DNA of 64,000 nt from Chitinophagaceae bacterium. GTDB lineage: Bacteria > Bacteroidota > Bacteroidia > Chitinophagales > Chitinophagaceae. The notes beneath the pieces were generated by a model. It searched no databases and was not told where the DNA came from. It worked only from the letters and a program-made list of their open reading frames with translations. This document shows positions 20,101 through 29,683 of this stretch, piece by piece. Within the stretch, counting starts at the first letter, position 1. The number at the start of each line of letters is the position of its first letter. The stretch lies in NCBI GenBank assembly GCA_016722465.1, contig JADKJC010000005.1, forward strand, positions 62,001 through 126,000, written 5' to 3'. The translations under genes and the position numbers were made by a program.

Positions 20101-22938
20101 TTATTGCTTTACAAATTTTACAAACTCCACTTTGTCATTGTTTACAAAAACAAGATGATAAGCACCTGCAGGCATCCCTGCAGCATTCACCGCCGTTTGC
20201 ACTGCATCTCTCGATACCGGCAACAACATTATCCTTCTTCCATCCATGGCATATATCTCGATCTTTGCACCAGCAACAGCCTTTGAATGAAATACATTGA
20301 TATTGTTTGTTACCAGGTTGGGAATTATTTTCAGCCCATCTGCTTTTTTAATATTCACCGAATTGATATTGCTGTAGCGGTAGCTGCCATCCCTGTTCTT
20401 CATCTTCAACCGGTAATAAAGCAGGCCCGACAAACGATCGTTATCAAACAACACATAATTATTCTGCCCGGCTGCATTGTTGGCTGCTACGGTACCAATG
20501 GGCATAAAGTTGATACCATCAATGCCCCGCTCTACATCAAAACCTTTCATGCCGATCTCATTCTCGGTATTCCAGCTTAACCTTACTTTGTTATTAAAAT
20601 AAACAGCAGTAAAGTAAACAAGTGAAACAGGCACGGGTGTAGTCACCAATCCTTTTACCGCCACATTTTTCAACTGTGCAAAACGGGGTGTACCGGTGCT
20701 GCTGCAACCCCAATACAATCGCACGGTCAATGTTTCACCTGCTGAAAGATTCACTCCGTCACTGCCATTCAATGCCAGTGCGTAGTAATCAACCGGGCCA
20801 GCATTGCTTTGTGCAACCGGGAAAGACTTATTGAAACTGCCACTTGTAGTTAATACTAATGTACTGCCGGATGGCCCCACTCCATCTGAAAACTCCGTGG
20901 AATCTGCCGGTGATGAAAACCCATTTTTTGAAAACACAACTGCCATTTTAGTACCGCTGGCAGTGCCATAAAAATTGGAAAAGAAAGTAACAGAATCAAC
21001 CCTTAGCGAATTACCCGGCGAAGCTGTCACGGTAAACTGTTCATAGTAAGCACGCTTTAATGTACCACCTACATTCTGCCAGTTATTGCCGGCTGCATTG
21101 GCGCCCAATACCTGGCCATATTGATTGGAATATGCATTGATGGTTCCTGACGGTGCAGGCAGTGTACCATCTGTTGTAAATAAATTATTTAATGTGCTTA
21201 CACTTGGCGTAACAGCAACCGACCTTACTGCAGCGCTGTCGTTGGCATTGCCTGTTAAAGCCCATGCCTGTAACAGAACAGATGTAGATGGCGGCGTTGT
21301 TCTTCCTTTAACCGGCACGTCAACGGAGCTTACACCGGTTGTTGTATTGGAGATATTCCCCGTGTAAGTTCCAACTGCCCCTGCATTCAATCTTACATTG
21401 ATAGCAGTTGTAGCAACAGTGCCCGAAACAGGTACAATGTTCAATGTACCTGAATTATTAAACCAGGTCAATCCATCCAGCGATATTTCAAACTCAATTG
21501 GAGGCGTGATGGTAATATTGCCGTTGAGATTAGAACCTGCAATAGTATAAGACTGTGAAGCAGATGGCGTACCCAATACCTGGTTAAAACCGCATAAGTA
21601 TAACGATGAAGCTGCGTTTACCTGCAGTGCAGCTGCGTTGGAAACAATCATTGTATCCGTTACATGTGTGGCATAACCTGCTTTGGATGCAGCGATATAA
21701 TAATAGTAGCTGCTGCCTGAAGGCGGAACACTCATATCAGTAAATTGAAAATTCACTGCTGTATCTGTTAACGCTGTTGTTGTATACACAGGAGCAAAAC
21801 TTACATTATCCGATGACCGGTAAAGTGCATATTGAATGCCACTTACCGGCCAGCTGATATTCCAGCTTACAGAAGAAGAAGCGCCGCCTTTTACAATATT
21901 AAAATTTGATATGGCGATGTCTTCCTGTGCTCCATTACAAATGCCTGCCTGCACCGTACAGGGATCCCAGCTCCCAAACATATTGGAGACAGTATAGCTG
22001 TCTGCTTCCGGTTGTGTGAGCTGGAAGGACCAGGGTACTCTTGCACTTATATCTACCGGCGTTCCGTTAAAATATTTACTGCTGAATTCGCCGTAATAAA
22101 TATTGCCGGTGATGGTACCTGCATTCCATACCGACCAGCCTGCAGGCTGGATATGGCTGCTCAATGCAGCATTGATGAACACAGCTTTTTGTGCGGTGGC
22201 GGCTTCACTGGGGCTGGGCCATGGGCGGCTTAAATAATATGACGTAGTGCCGTTATTGTTGGGCAACCGGCAATTCCTGAATACAAAACCATGCGCCTGC
22301 CCTGTTGGGGTGTTGGGCGCCGTTATGTAAGAAGATGTGGTAGATGCCCTTGTCTTTGCATATACCACACAGGAATCAAATAAAGCAACAGCGCTGCCGA
22401 ATATAAAATCAATATTACCATCTATATAGCAATTTTTAAAATAGCATTTGGGCGTGCCGCTTCCTTTTAAATACACCGTATCCTGGTTACCCAGGAAACG
22501 GCAATTCTTAAAAACAGCCCTGTCGGCATTTACCAGCAGGGCCACAGCCTGCGAACCATCACCGTATCTGTTTTCAAAACTGATGTTCACTGCGGTAAAA
22601 TCACTGGCATTGACAGAAAAACTGGCTGAGTTCTGTGTGCCCAGTGTTGCACTGCAGGAAGTGTATTTGCCGGCATAATCATCATAAGTCAAAATCGTAT
22701 TGGCAACACTTTCTCCGATCAATTGTATAAAAGGTTTATTGGAAGGTATCGTGATCTTTTCATTATACCGTCCATTCTTTATAAAAATGGTATAAGGAGC
22801 GCTCAGGCCTGTTGGTGCCGCATTGATGGCATCCTGTACGGTTGTGTAATTGCCCGATCCGTCTTTTGCAACTGTCAGATCGTACCCAAAACCATTGAGT
22901 GTAATTACAAGAAATAAAAGAAATAAAATTGACTTCAT
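20101..22938 (-). CDS. Modular pectinesterase (CE8) with C-terminal T9SS type A sorting domain
   Basis: Extracellular pectin methylesterase of 945 residues. Signal peptide 1-18, then a CE8 beta-helix (about 20-330) with SQAVALLVNADRAVF, GNQDTVY (acid/base Asp), GNIDFIFGSAVALF (nucleophile Asp) and YLSRPWPSP (substrate Arg). A fibronectin-III-like region follows (about 345-440, 'YALYRSSDNVSFAPVY'), then a domain with 'SYTIAGSNLNGNITITPP' also found in the adhesins, a beta-sandwich of unknown type (about 560-800), and a T9SS type A tail ending 'GAYHLVFVNNDKVEFVKFVKQ'. It begins 22 bp after the pectate lyase stop, so the two form an operon: de-esterification plus cleavage of the same homogalacturonan. 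The tail implies secretion and surface attachment, unlike the small CE8 at 1.8 kb. Confidence 0.92.
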   Translation of the reverse strand: MKSILFLLFLVITLNGFGYDLTVAKDGSGNYTTVQDAINAAPTGLSAPYTIFIKNGRYNEKITIPSNKPFIQLIGESVANTILTYDDYAGKYTSCSATLGTQNSASFSVNASDFTAVNISFENRYGDGSQAVALLVNADRAVFKNCRFLGNQDTVYLKGSGTPKCYFKNCYIDGNIDFIFGSAVALFDSCVVYAKTRASTTSSYITAPNTPTGQAHGFVFRNCRLPNNNGTTSYYLSRPWPSPSEAATAQKAVFINAALSSHIQPAGWSVWNAGTITGNIYYGEFSSKYFNGTPVDISARVPWSFQLTQPEADSYTVSNMFGSWDPCTVQAGICNGAQEDIAISNFNIVKGGASSSVSWNISWPVSGIQYALYRSSDNVSFAPVYTTTALTDTAVNFQFTDMSVPPSGSSYYYYIAASKAGYATHVTDTMIVSNAAALQVNAASSLYLCGFNQVLGTPSASQSYTIAGSNLNGNITITPPIEFEISLDGLTWFNNSGTLNIVPVSGTVATTAINVRLNAGAVGTYTGNISNTTTGVSSVDVPVKGRTTPPSTSVLLQAWALTGNANDSAAVRSVAVTPSVSTLNNLFTTDGTLPAPSGTINAYSNQYGQVLGANAAGNNWQNVGGTLKRAYYEQFTVTASPGNSLRVDSVTFFSNFYGTASGTKMAVVFSKNGFSSPADSTEFSDGVGPSGSTLVLTTSGSFNKSFPVAQSNAGPVDYYALALNGSDGVNLSAGETLTVRLYWGCSSTGTPRFAQLKNVAVKGLVTTPVPVSLVYFTAVYFNNKVRLSWNTENEIGMKGFDVERGIDGINFMPIGTVAANNAAGQNNYVLFDNDRLSGLLYYRLKMKNRDGSYRYSNINSVNIKKADGLKIIPNLVTNNINVFHSKAVAGAKIEIYAMDGRRIMLLPVSRDAVQTAVNAAGMPAGAYHLVFVNNDKVEFVKFVKQ

Positions 22939-22960
22939 AAAGATATTTTACCTGCGTTGA

Positions 22961-25471
22961 CTACTGCTTTAAAAATTTAATGGCAGTGGTTCCGGCATTA
23001 TTCAGATAGATCAAAAAATATAAACCCGGCATTAGTAATGAGGTGTTCAACACTGTTGTCTCCGATCCTTTACTGAGTTTCATGTTCAGCATTTCTTTTC
23101 CATCCACATTAATAATTTTCACCAGTGCACCGGCATCCGCTTTGTGATATTTAACCTGCAGTTTATCTGCAACAGGGTTTGGATTGATTGTAACTGCGTT
23201 GTTGTGAGCTCTTACCAGCAAGATTTGACTGTAAGAAAATCCACCGTTCCCGTCAAGCATTTTCAGGCGATAGTAGGTATTGGTTAAAAACAGTTCTTCA
23301 CTGGTAAATGAATAATGATTCCTGCTGGCTGTATTGGCGGATGAGATATTACCGATGGCTGAATAATGAAAACCATCTGTACTTCTTTCCAGTAAAAAAT
23401 GGCTGCAATTGATTTCATTTTCGGTTATCCAGTTTAACGTAACGGTACTGATATTACGGGTGGCAGTAAATGATATTAATTTTAATGGCAGCGGAAAAGA
23501 TATTTTCCCTGCGATGAAGAAAGTACCGAATGTTGCCGTTTGAAATTCGATATAGAAACCGGTTTCATAAGTACCGAAGATGCCATTGCCTGTTTGATCG
23601 ATTACCCTGAAACCGGGTGTCAATACATTAACACAGTTGTTATCAGCAGACCTTAATACCACCAGGTCGGCAATTGAACTGATGGAAGGATCGGCCTGTT
23701 GCAAAGAATCAAATTCTGCTGATGTTATATATAGTCTTACTGTAACCGGAGTATTGATCAGCGAAGCATCAGTTGGTATAATGGTAACATTCCTGTTGAG
23801 ATAAGGTTTTGCATTCAAAGGATCATACCTTAACAGGCCAGTGGTATAATAAGAAACAGCGAATGAACCGTAATTGCCATTGTCAAGAATGCCAGCTACA
23901 ACCTGGTTGGAATCAGTGGCAGCGGTATAGGTAGTGGAAAGATAATAACTGCTGCTGCTGTCTTTTGCCCAAAGCCATTGCCCGGAGTTGCCGGTGGATA
24001 CCTGTTTTACTCCAATACAAGTCCCTGCTTTGCCTGTAGGAACAATGGTATCGCCATTGATGTAATTTTCAATATTTGAATAACCACTGTTGGAGATATA
24101 TCCGTTGACATCAACTGCACTCAATGGATTCAATCCTCTTTGTTTTTCCCAGTTGTCGGGCATACCGTCATGATCGCTATCTGTTTGTGCCGTGCCGTTG
24201 GCAAGCACAGGCCATGCAACCTGGGATATGACATAAGCTGTGCCGGCAGGGAACCCTCCCTGCACATTGATGATCCTGCCTGTCCTGTTCTTTACATCAT
24301 TCACAATTCTTTCATCAAGGGTATCCCTGTTGGGCAATGAGCAACCAGCCAGGGCCAGTACATCTCTGCAGGCATCTTCAGCAGACTGCACATTAATGCT
24401 GACACAGTTAAAGGGCAGGGTTACTTTTGAAGTGACAGAATCAGCCAGCGTGCCTCCACTAAAGGAAGCCCCTTTCCAGTTTTGGCTGCTGATGCTAGCG
24501 CTGTTATCACAATAATTTCCGGAAAGAAAATATCTGCCATACGGAATAGCTGGAGAAGCCTGTTCCCCCGGGTTGATGAGCATGTTCCGCCGGTTTACCC
24601 CACCGGTAGACGTATTGGGTGTATTAGGCCCGTACTTATAATAATTGTTTACCACATTATACGCTCCGCCTTCTCCTCCATTGGTATTATAATCGCCCCA
24701 GTTATAAATTACATTGTTCCTGAAATCACCAGTATCAGCCGGAATATTCCTGATACCATCAAACCTTGGCATGCGCCCCTTACAATGTGCAATAAGGTTA
24801 TGATGGAAGGAGGCATGTTTGCCACCCCATATCCCTCCATAAGAATGGTTTTGAATACCGGATCCTTCATCGTGATAGGAATAATCCAATGGTTCACTGA
24901 TGAGGTTCCACTGAAGGGTTATGTTATCCCCACTGTAAAAAGTGCATGCCTCATCATTGCTCCAGCTGATGGAACAATGATCGATGATAACCCTTTGAGC
25001 ACCCACCCCATCCAATGCATCATCATTTCCCAGGGAAGCTGCCTGGTTTTTATCGCCCAGCCTGAAACGCATGTAACGGATGATGACATTACTGGCTGAC
25101 ACTTTCACGGGATAGTCTGCAAGGCAGATGCCTTCTCCCGGTGCAGTTTGACCGGCGATGGTTGTATTGGCCCTGTTGAGTGTAAGTGCCGCATATAAAT
25201 GTATAATACCTGATACCCGGAAAACAATCACCCGTTGTGCAAAGCCACTTTTCGTGCATGCATATCTGAAAGTTCCGGGTGTATTGGCTGCAGCCGGATT
25301 ATCAACAAGGCTGGTTACCTCCAGTACCGTTGGGGCAGCAACAATAGTTCCTCTTCCACCACTTACAAATTTACCGGCACCCTCTGCTGTAGGGAATGCA
25401 GGCAGCTGTGCCATTGCGGCATTCACTAAACCGCAAAAACAAAGCAGGGACAGCAGAGATGTTTTTTTCAT
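22961..25471 (-). CDS. Pectate lyase (PL1-type beta-helix) with T9SS type A sorting domain
   Basis: Predicted to cleave de-esterified homogalacturonan by beta-elimination. 836 residues: signal peptide 1-21 (..NAAMAQ); a pectate-lyase beta-helix (about 25-420) with 'AEGAGKFVSGGRGT', 'SNVIIRYMRFRLGD', 'DALDGVGAQRVIIDHCSISW' and 'CKGRMPRFDGIRN'; a calcium-binding thrombospondin-3-like motif 'DSDHDGMPDNWEKQRGLNP' (about 440); a beta-sandwich region; and a type A tail ending 'GLYFLIYLNNAGTTAIKFLKQ'. It is the first gene of the pectate lyase-CE8 operon and is divergent from the LacI-family regulator, with a LacI-type site midway between their starts. Exact substrate is inferred from the family. Confidence 0.92.
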   Translation of the reverse strand: MKKTSLLSLLCFCGLVNAAMAQLPAFPTAEGAGKFVSGGRGTIVAAPTVLEVTSLVDNPAAANTPGTFRYACTKSGFAQRVIVFRVSGIIHLYAALTLNRANTTIAGQTAPGEGICLADYPVKVSASNVIIRYMRFRLGDKNQAASLGNDDALDGVGAQRVIIDHCSISWSNDEACTFYSGDNITLQWNLISEPLDYSYHDEGSGIQNHSYGGIWGGKHASFHHNLIAHCKGRMPRFDGIRNIPADTGDFRNNVIYNWGDYNTNGGEGGAYNVVNNYYKYGPNTPNTSTGGVNRRNMLINPGEQASPAIPYGRYFLSGNYCDNSASISSQNWKGASFSGGTLADSVTSKVTLPFNCVSINVQSAEDACRDVLALAGCSLPNRDTLDERIVNDVKNRTGRIINVQGGFPAGTAYVISQVAWPVLANGTAQTDSDHDGMPDNWEKQRGLNPLSAVDVNGYISNSGYSNIENYINGDTIVPTGKAGTCIGVKQVSTGNSGQWLWAKDSSSSYYLSTTYTAATDSNQVVAGILDNGNYGSFAVSYYTTGLLRYDPLNAKPYLNRNVTIIPTDASLINTPVTVRLYITSAEFDSLQQADPSISSIADLVVLRSADNNCVNVLTPGFRVIDQTGNGIFGTYETGFYIEFQTATFGTFFIAGKISFPLPLKLISFTATRNISTVTLNWITENEINCSHFLLERSTDGFHYSAIGNISSANTASRNHYSFTSEELFLTNTYYRLKMLDGNGGFSYSQILLVRAHNNAVTINPNPVADKLQVKYHKADAGALVKIINVDGKEMLNMKLSKGSETTVLNTSLLMPGLYFLIYLNNAGTTAIKFLKQ

Positions 25472-25608
25472 TTTTAAAGAATCGCATTAAATAAAAAGAA
25501 AGCTGCAAAAGGGATTAGATATTATTCAATGGGTAGGTTATATGGCAACCGAACGCACAAAATAATTTCATTATCATTAGAATATTGCCTTGTGAAGCTT
25601 ATTTAATT

Positions 25609-25624
25609 ACGCAAACGTTCCCAT
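25609..25624 (-). promoter_or_regulatory. LacI-type operator-like site D in the pectate lyase/LacI divergent region
   Basis: Plus-strand ACGCAAACGTTCCCAT, the closest of the five to the ACGCAAACGTTTNCGT operators of the LacI/PurR family. It lies about 138 bp before the pectate lyase start and 142 bp before the lacI-type start, so it could control both. Confidence 0.65.
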
Positions 25625-25765
25625 GCAGTTGCGGAAAAAAACAGGAGAACAAACTATATTAATTACAGTTACAAGTTGTTTAAAAAAAACTACCTTTAAA
25701 CAGTCAATCATTTGCTGCCAGCCACTATTTTAGCGGTTTCATAATATAAACTGTGGTAATACAAA

Positions 25766-26785
25766 ATGTACGAAGCGATCACTATTAAAGATATTGGTAA
25801 AGCCCTGGGGCTCTCAACATCTACTGTTTCAAGGGCGTTAAGAGGAAGTTATGAGATCAGTTCTGAAACAAAAAAACTGGTATTGGAATATGCCGAGAAG
25901 ATCAACTACCGTCCCAACCCCGTTGCATTAAGTTTAAAGGGCAGGCGCAATTGTTCCATTGGAGTTATTGTAAGCGAAATAGCCAATAACTTTTTTTCAC
26001 AGGCAATCAATGGCATTGAATCTATTGCTTACAACAGGGGGTACCACATTATCATTTCGCAAAGCCATGAATCCTACGAAAGAGAAGTGGTGAATATACA
26101 TCACCTGGCATCCAGGTCGGTAGATGGATTACTGGTTTCACTTTCCAGTGAAACAAAAGATCTTTCACACCTCATTAACCTGCATGAAAAAGGATTGCCC
26201 ATTGTTTTTTTTGACAGGGTAACCAACGAGATCAATACATACAAAGTAATCGCCGACAACCAGAAGGCTTCTTACGATGCCACTACACATTTAATAAACA
26301 AAGGCTACAAGAAAATTGCGCACATCACAAGTGCCGTCAACCTGTCCATCACCAAAGAAAGACTGGAAGGCTATAAAAATGCGTTGACAGAGAACGGAAT
26401 CGCTTACAATGAAAAATATGTTCAATACTGCAACCATGGAGGTATGATGACAGAAGAAATTGAAGAAGCGCTGAAAAGCCTGATGGCACAAAAACAAAAA
26501 CCTGATGCAGTGGTTACCGCCAGTGACAGGATCACCACCTGCCTGCTGTCAGCTACAAAAAAGCTCAAAATAAAAGTACCCGAACAGTTGGCCATTGTTG
26601 GCTTTACCAATACCAATATCCCGGAGTTATTTAACCCCCCTATTACCACCATACGGCAGCCCGCCTTTGAAATGGGACAGGTAGCAACAGAACTATTGAT
26701 CAAAATAATTGAAAGCAAAAGACCTGTGACAGAATTTGAAACAAAAGTACTTGACACGGAATTGACAGTAAGGGAATCCGCATAG
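25766..26785 (+). CDS. LacI family transcriptional regulator
   Basis: DNA-binding regulator of 339 residues, the normal length for the family. The N-terminal helix-turn-helix ('IKDIGKALGLSTSTVSRAL') and hinge ('YRPNPVALSLKGRR') are intact. They are followed by a periplasmic-binding-protein-like effector domain: 'SIGVIVSEIANNFFSQAING', 'DGLLVSLSSETKD', 'GLPIVFFDRV', 'PDAVVTASDR', 'QLAIVGFTNTNIPELFNPPITT'. It stands alone on the plus strand between two pectate lyase genes transcribed away from it. It is the natural candidate to bind the five operator-like sites in this locus, with an oligogalacturonide breakdown product as effector; both points are inference. Confidence 0.95.
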   Translation: MYEAITIKDIGKALGLSTSTVSRALRGSYEISSETKKLVLEYAEKINYRPNPVALSLKGRRNCSIGVIVSEIANNFFSQAINGIESIAYNRGYHIIISQSHESYEREVVNIHHLASRSVDGLLVSLSSETKDLSHLINLHEKGLPIVFFDRVTNEINTYKVIADNQKASYDATTHLINKGYKKIAHITSAVNLSITKERLEGYKNALTENGIAYNEKYVQYCNHGGMMTEEIEEALKSLMAQKQKPDAVVTASDRITTCLLSATKKLKIKVPEQLAIVGFTNTNIPELFNPPITTIRQPAFEMGQVATELLIKIIESKRPVTEFETKVLDTELTVRESA

Positions 26786-26813
26786 TCATTACTTAAGTGA
26801 TTTCAGCATACAG

Positions 26814-26841
26814 ATGCAGCATTTATAAAGGCTGCATTTTT
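26814..26841 (+). terminator. Intrinsic terminator of the LacI-family gene
   Basis: A 7-bp stem ATGCAGC/GCTGCAT with a 10-base loop, followed by a T run, starting 28 bp after the stop codon. Confidence 0.7.
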
Positions 26842-26889
26842 CGTGCAAAACAATCCACATTCAGTCATGCTTATTTTTCCGCAAAAATT

Positions 26890-26915
26890 TGCAATCGATA
26901 CCGACATCGATTGCA
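26890..26915 (+). promoter_or_regulatory. LacI-type operator-like site E (pectate lyase at 27190), perfect inverted repeat
   Basis: Perfect 10-bp arms TGCAATCGAT/ATCGATTGCA around a 6-base spacer. The right half and flank, CCGACATCGATTGCATAA, match site A almost base for base and point toward the downstream pectate lyase, about 275 bp before its start. Confidence 0.65.
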
Positions 26916-27006
26916 TAAATAAATGAATGCAATCAATATGAAATGCTGGGAACAAGCAATAGTTTTAAGTTGTAATAATGATTTCCATTATCTAAAAACA
27001 AAGAAA

Positions 27007-27065
27007 ATGTCAGTAAAAATTAAAAAAGCCTTTTATAGTTTTATAAGAGTGGTGTTTAAACCTTA
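27007..27065 (+). CDS. Possible 19-residue leader peptide ahead of the pectate lyase
   Basis: A short reading frame MSVKIKKAFYSFIRVVFKP ends 13 bp before a strong intrinsic terminator and lies between operator-like site E and the pectate lyase start. The peptide is strongly basic. It may be the leader of an attenuation device or a small independent transcript, but could be chance in AT-rich DNA. Confidence 0.25.
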
Positions 27066-27078
27066 ATCAACTTCTTGT

Positions 27079-27111
27079 AAAAAATATCAACCTAGTGTTG
27101 ATATTTTTTTT
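27079..27111 (+). terminator. Strong intrinsic terminator between site E and the pectate lyase start
   Basis: Perfect 13-bp stem AAAAAATATCAAC/GTTGATATTTTTT with a 5-base loop and continuing T run. It lies about 80 bp before the pectate lyase ATG, so transcripts starting near site E would have to read through it. Confidence 0.75.
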
Positions 27112-27189
27112 CTTCAGCCTACTCTCTCCCACTTTATTCCGCTTACCTTATTTTAACAAAGGGTATCACTTATTATTCTCAATATAAAA

Positions 27190-29578
27190 ATGATTGCTAT
27201 GCTTAAAAAATTGTTAGCTTTTTTATTAATGGTCACTACTACCCTGGTTGGTGTATCGCAAGACCAATGCATACCAGTAGGGTGGGCAACTCAAAACGGC
27301 GGAACCACCGGCGGAGGCGCTGCCGTTCCTGTAACCGTTACCACTTTAGCTGCGCTACAAACCCAGGCCAGTTCCTCAGGAGCCAAAGTAATATATGTTT
27401 CAGGCAATATGGGAGCCGGTGTAAGCACCCGGGTTTCAGTCGCTGCAAACAAAACGATCATTGGTTTACCAGGCGCAAAACTGATCGGTGGCTTTGATGT
27501 AAAAGCAAATAATATCATCATCCGTAATATGAAAATACAGGGCCCCGGTTCTGTTGATGTGAATGGCGTTGATTGCATTACCATTGATGGTGCCAGTAAT
27601 GTATGGATCGACCATTGCGATATATCAGACGGCCAGGATGGCAATATGGATATTGCGAATGGCGCCAATTACATAGCCGTTACCTGGTGCAAATTTTCTT
27701 ACTCATCGGCATCCACCAATCACCAGTTCTGTAACCTGCTCGGCAACTCCGATAGTAAAACATCTGACCGTGGAAAACTAAAAATCACCATGATGTACAA
27801 TTGGTGGACCTCAGGATGCAAGGAAAGAATGCCAAGGGTTAGATTTGGACAGGTACATGTAGTGAATAATTATTTCAACTGCACAGGCAACAGCCATTGT
27901 GTACGTGCCGGTAAAGAAGCTGACCTGCTTGTTGAAAGCAATTATTTTGATGGCGTAAGAACACCCATCGATCTTTACCAAAATAATTTCACTGCAGTTA
28001 CATCCAGAAATAATACCTATGTTTCCACTACCGGCAATACAGCAGGAAGTGGTACCGCATTTACACCTCCTTATGTGTTAACAATCGCTGCATCTGGAAA
28101 TGTCAAATCTTTAGTGAGCAATGCTACCTGTGGAGCAGGCGCCACCATGACAAGCCCAACGGGTTGCGGTTGTGGCGCTGTGCCAGCAACTTATACGTTA
28201 ACAACTACTGCTGCGCCGGCAACAGGAGGTTCTGTAAGCGGTAGTGGCACCTACAATTCCGGAACGGTTGTTACTTTAACTGCAGCTCCTGCGGCTGGCT
28301 ATACATTTACAGGATGGAGCGGTGACGCTGCCGGCACGGCCACCTCCACAACTGTAACCATGAACGGCAACAAAACTATTACAGCCAACTTTCAACCAAC
28401 TGCATCAAGTTATACCTTAAGCACTGCATCAAACCCTTCAACAGGCGGTGCTGTTACAGGGGCAGGCTCTTACCCATCCGGCACCATAGTATCAGTAACT
28501 GCTACCCCGGCAGCTGGTTATACATTCACAGGATGGAGCGGCGATGCCAGCGGCATCAATGCCAGCACCACTGTTACAATGAATAGCAACAAAACTGTTA
28601 CCGCCAATTTTTCAGCAATTGTATCAAACTACTCACTTACCACTGCAGCAAGCCCTGCAGCCGGGGGCACAATAACAGGTGCAGGAAGTTATATTTCAGG
28701 AACCATCGTAACGGTAACGGCCAGCCCGGCAGTTGGTTATACCTTCAGCAACTGGAGTGGCGATGCCAGCGGTACCAGTACGGCAACTACTGTTACAATG
28801 AGCAGTAACAAAATGGTTACAGCCAACTTCCTGGCTACAGGTGGGGGTGCATCCACGATCAGAATTGAAGACAATGCCACCCCATCAACAGGGCTTTGCC
28901 TGTTTGAAGGAGCTATCAGCAGCAACAGCGGCGCCAGCAATGTAAAAGTGATTAATTTAACAAACAGTATTGGCAAAGGGGTTAACTGGAGAGTCAATGT
29001 GCCTGCTGCAGGCACTTTACACACTCAACTGGAGATACGCAAACAGCAGTACCAGTAACACTTACAGCATGAAACTCATTGTAAATGGTGTTACCATCAA
29101 TGCAGCCTTGCCATTCCCAAAAACCAGCGGCAGCGCAATATTTTCCAATACGGTTACAGCAGTAAATTTTGCTGGAGGTAATAATGATATCCGTTTGGAA
29201 AGCATTGCATCCAACGCTACTGCCGATATTGACTGGATTGAAATTACAGGTAATAGTCCGGCAACTGGCAACTGCGTGGCTGCAAGGCCAATTAATGCCG
29301 TAATAACCAGCAGTAATACTTCAGGAAAAAACGGGCTATACCCCAACCCGGCCACACGGGAAGTAACTATTGGTTTTTACTTACCGGAAGCAGACAATGT
29401 GTCCATCAGTATCATTAATGCCAACGGAGCAATTATTGATACCCCTGTTAGTAAAATGTTTAATAAGGGATATCACCAGCTTCGTTATGATGTGTCTGGA
29501 AAAGCAGCTGGTATTTATCATGTGGTTATTAATAGCAAACAGCAGGAGAAAAAGATACTTAAACTATTGGTACAATAG
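27190..29578 (+). CDS. Pectate lyase (PL1) with InlB-like repeats, carbohydrate-binding module and T9SS type A tail, frameshifted
   Basis: About 795 residues after removing one T from the TTT at 29016-29018, which reads PAAGTYTLNWRYANSSTSNT. Order: signal peptide (1-24, ..GVSQ); PL1 beta-helix (about 27-325) with 'SNVWIDHCDIS' and the catalytic-Arg segment 'RMPRVRFGQVHVVNNYF'; three tandem repeats of about 72 residues of the divergent InlB/Listeria-Bacteroides type ('AGYTFTGWSGDA', 'TTVTMN.NKT.TANF'); a CBM35/6-like module ('IRIEDNATPSTG', 'DIDWIEI'); and a type A tail 'GLYPNPATREVTIGFYL..KILKLLVQ'. Predicted as a surface or released lyase for homogalacturonan. A second start at 27199 is possible. 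Confidence 0.85.
28190..28840 (+). repeat. Three InlB-like tandem repeats within the pectate lyase gene
   Basis: Three units of about 213-216 bp encode 'Y.L.TAA.PA.GG...G.G.Y.SGT.V..TA.PA.GYTF..WSGDA.G...TTVTM..NK..TANF'. They probably form a stalk between the enzyme and the binding module. Confidence 0.8.
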
Positions 29579-29622
29579 ATCCAATCATAGCTTTTTAACC
29601 GCTTTAAACCAAATGTCCATTT

Positions 29623-29663
29623 AATGAAACAGCGTTGTTTATTTAACAACGCTGTTTCATTTT
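29623..29663. terminator. Bidirectional intrinsic terminator between convergent genes
   Basis: Perfect 17-bp stem AATGAAACAGCGTTGTT/AACAACGCTGTTTCATT with a 5-base loop and T run, located between the plus-strand pectate lyase stop (29578) and the minus-strand ThuA gene stop (29684). Confidence 0.85.
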
Positions 29664-29683
29664 ACAACTTTCAGCGGCATCAT

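Noticed and set aside
28190..28840. CRISPR-like array
   Set aside because: The regular units are 213-216 bp, coding and in frame (InlB-like repeats). No short direct repeats with unique spacers exist in the window.
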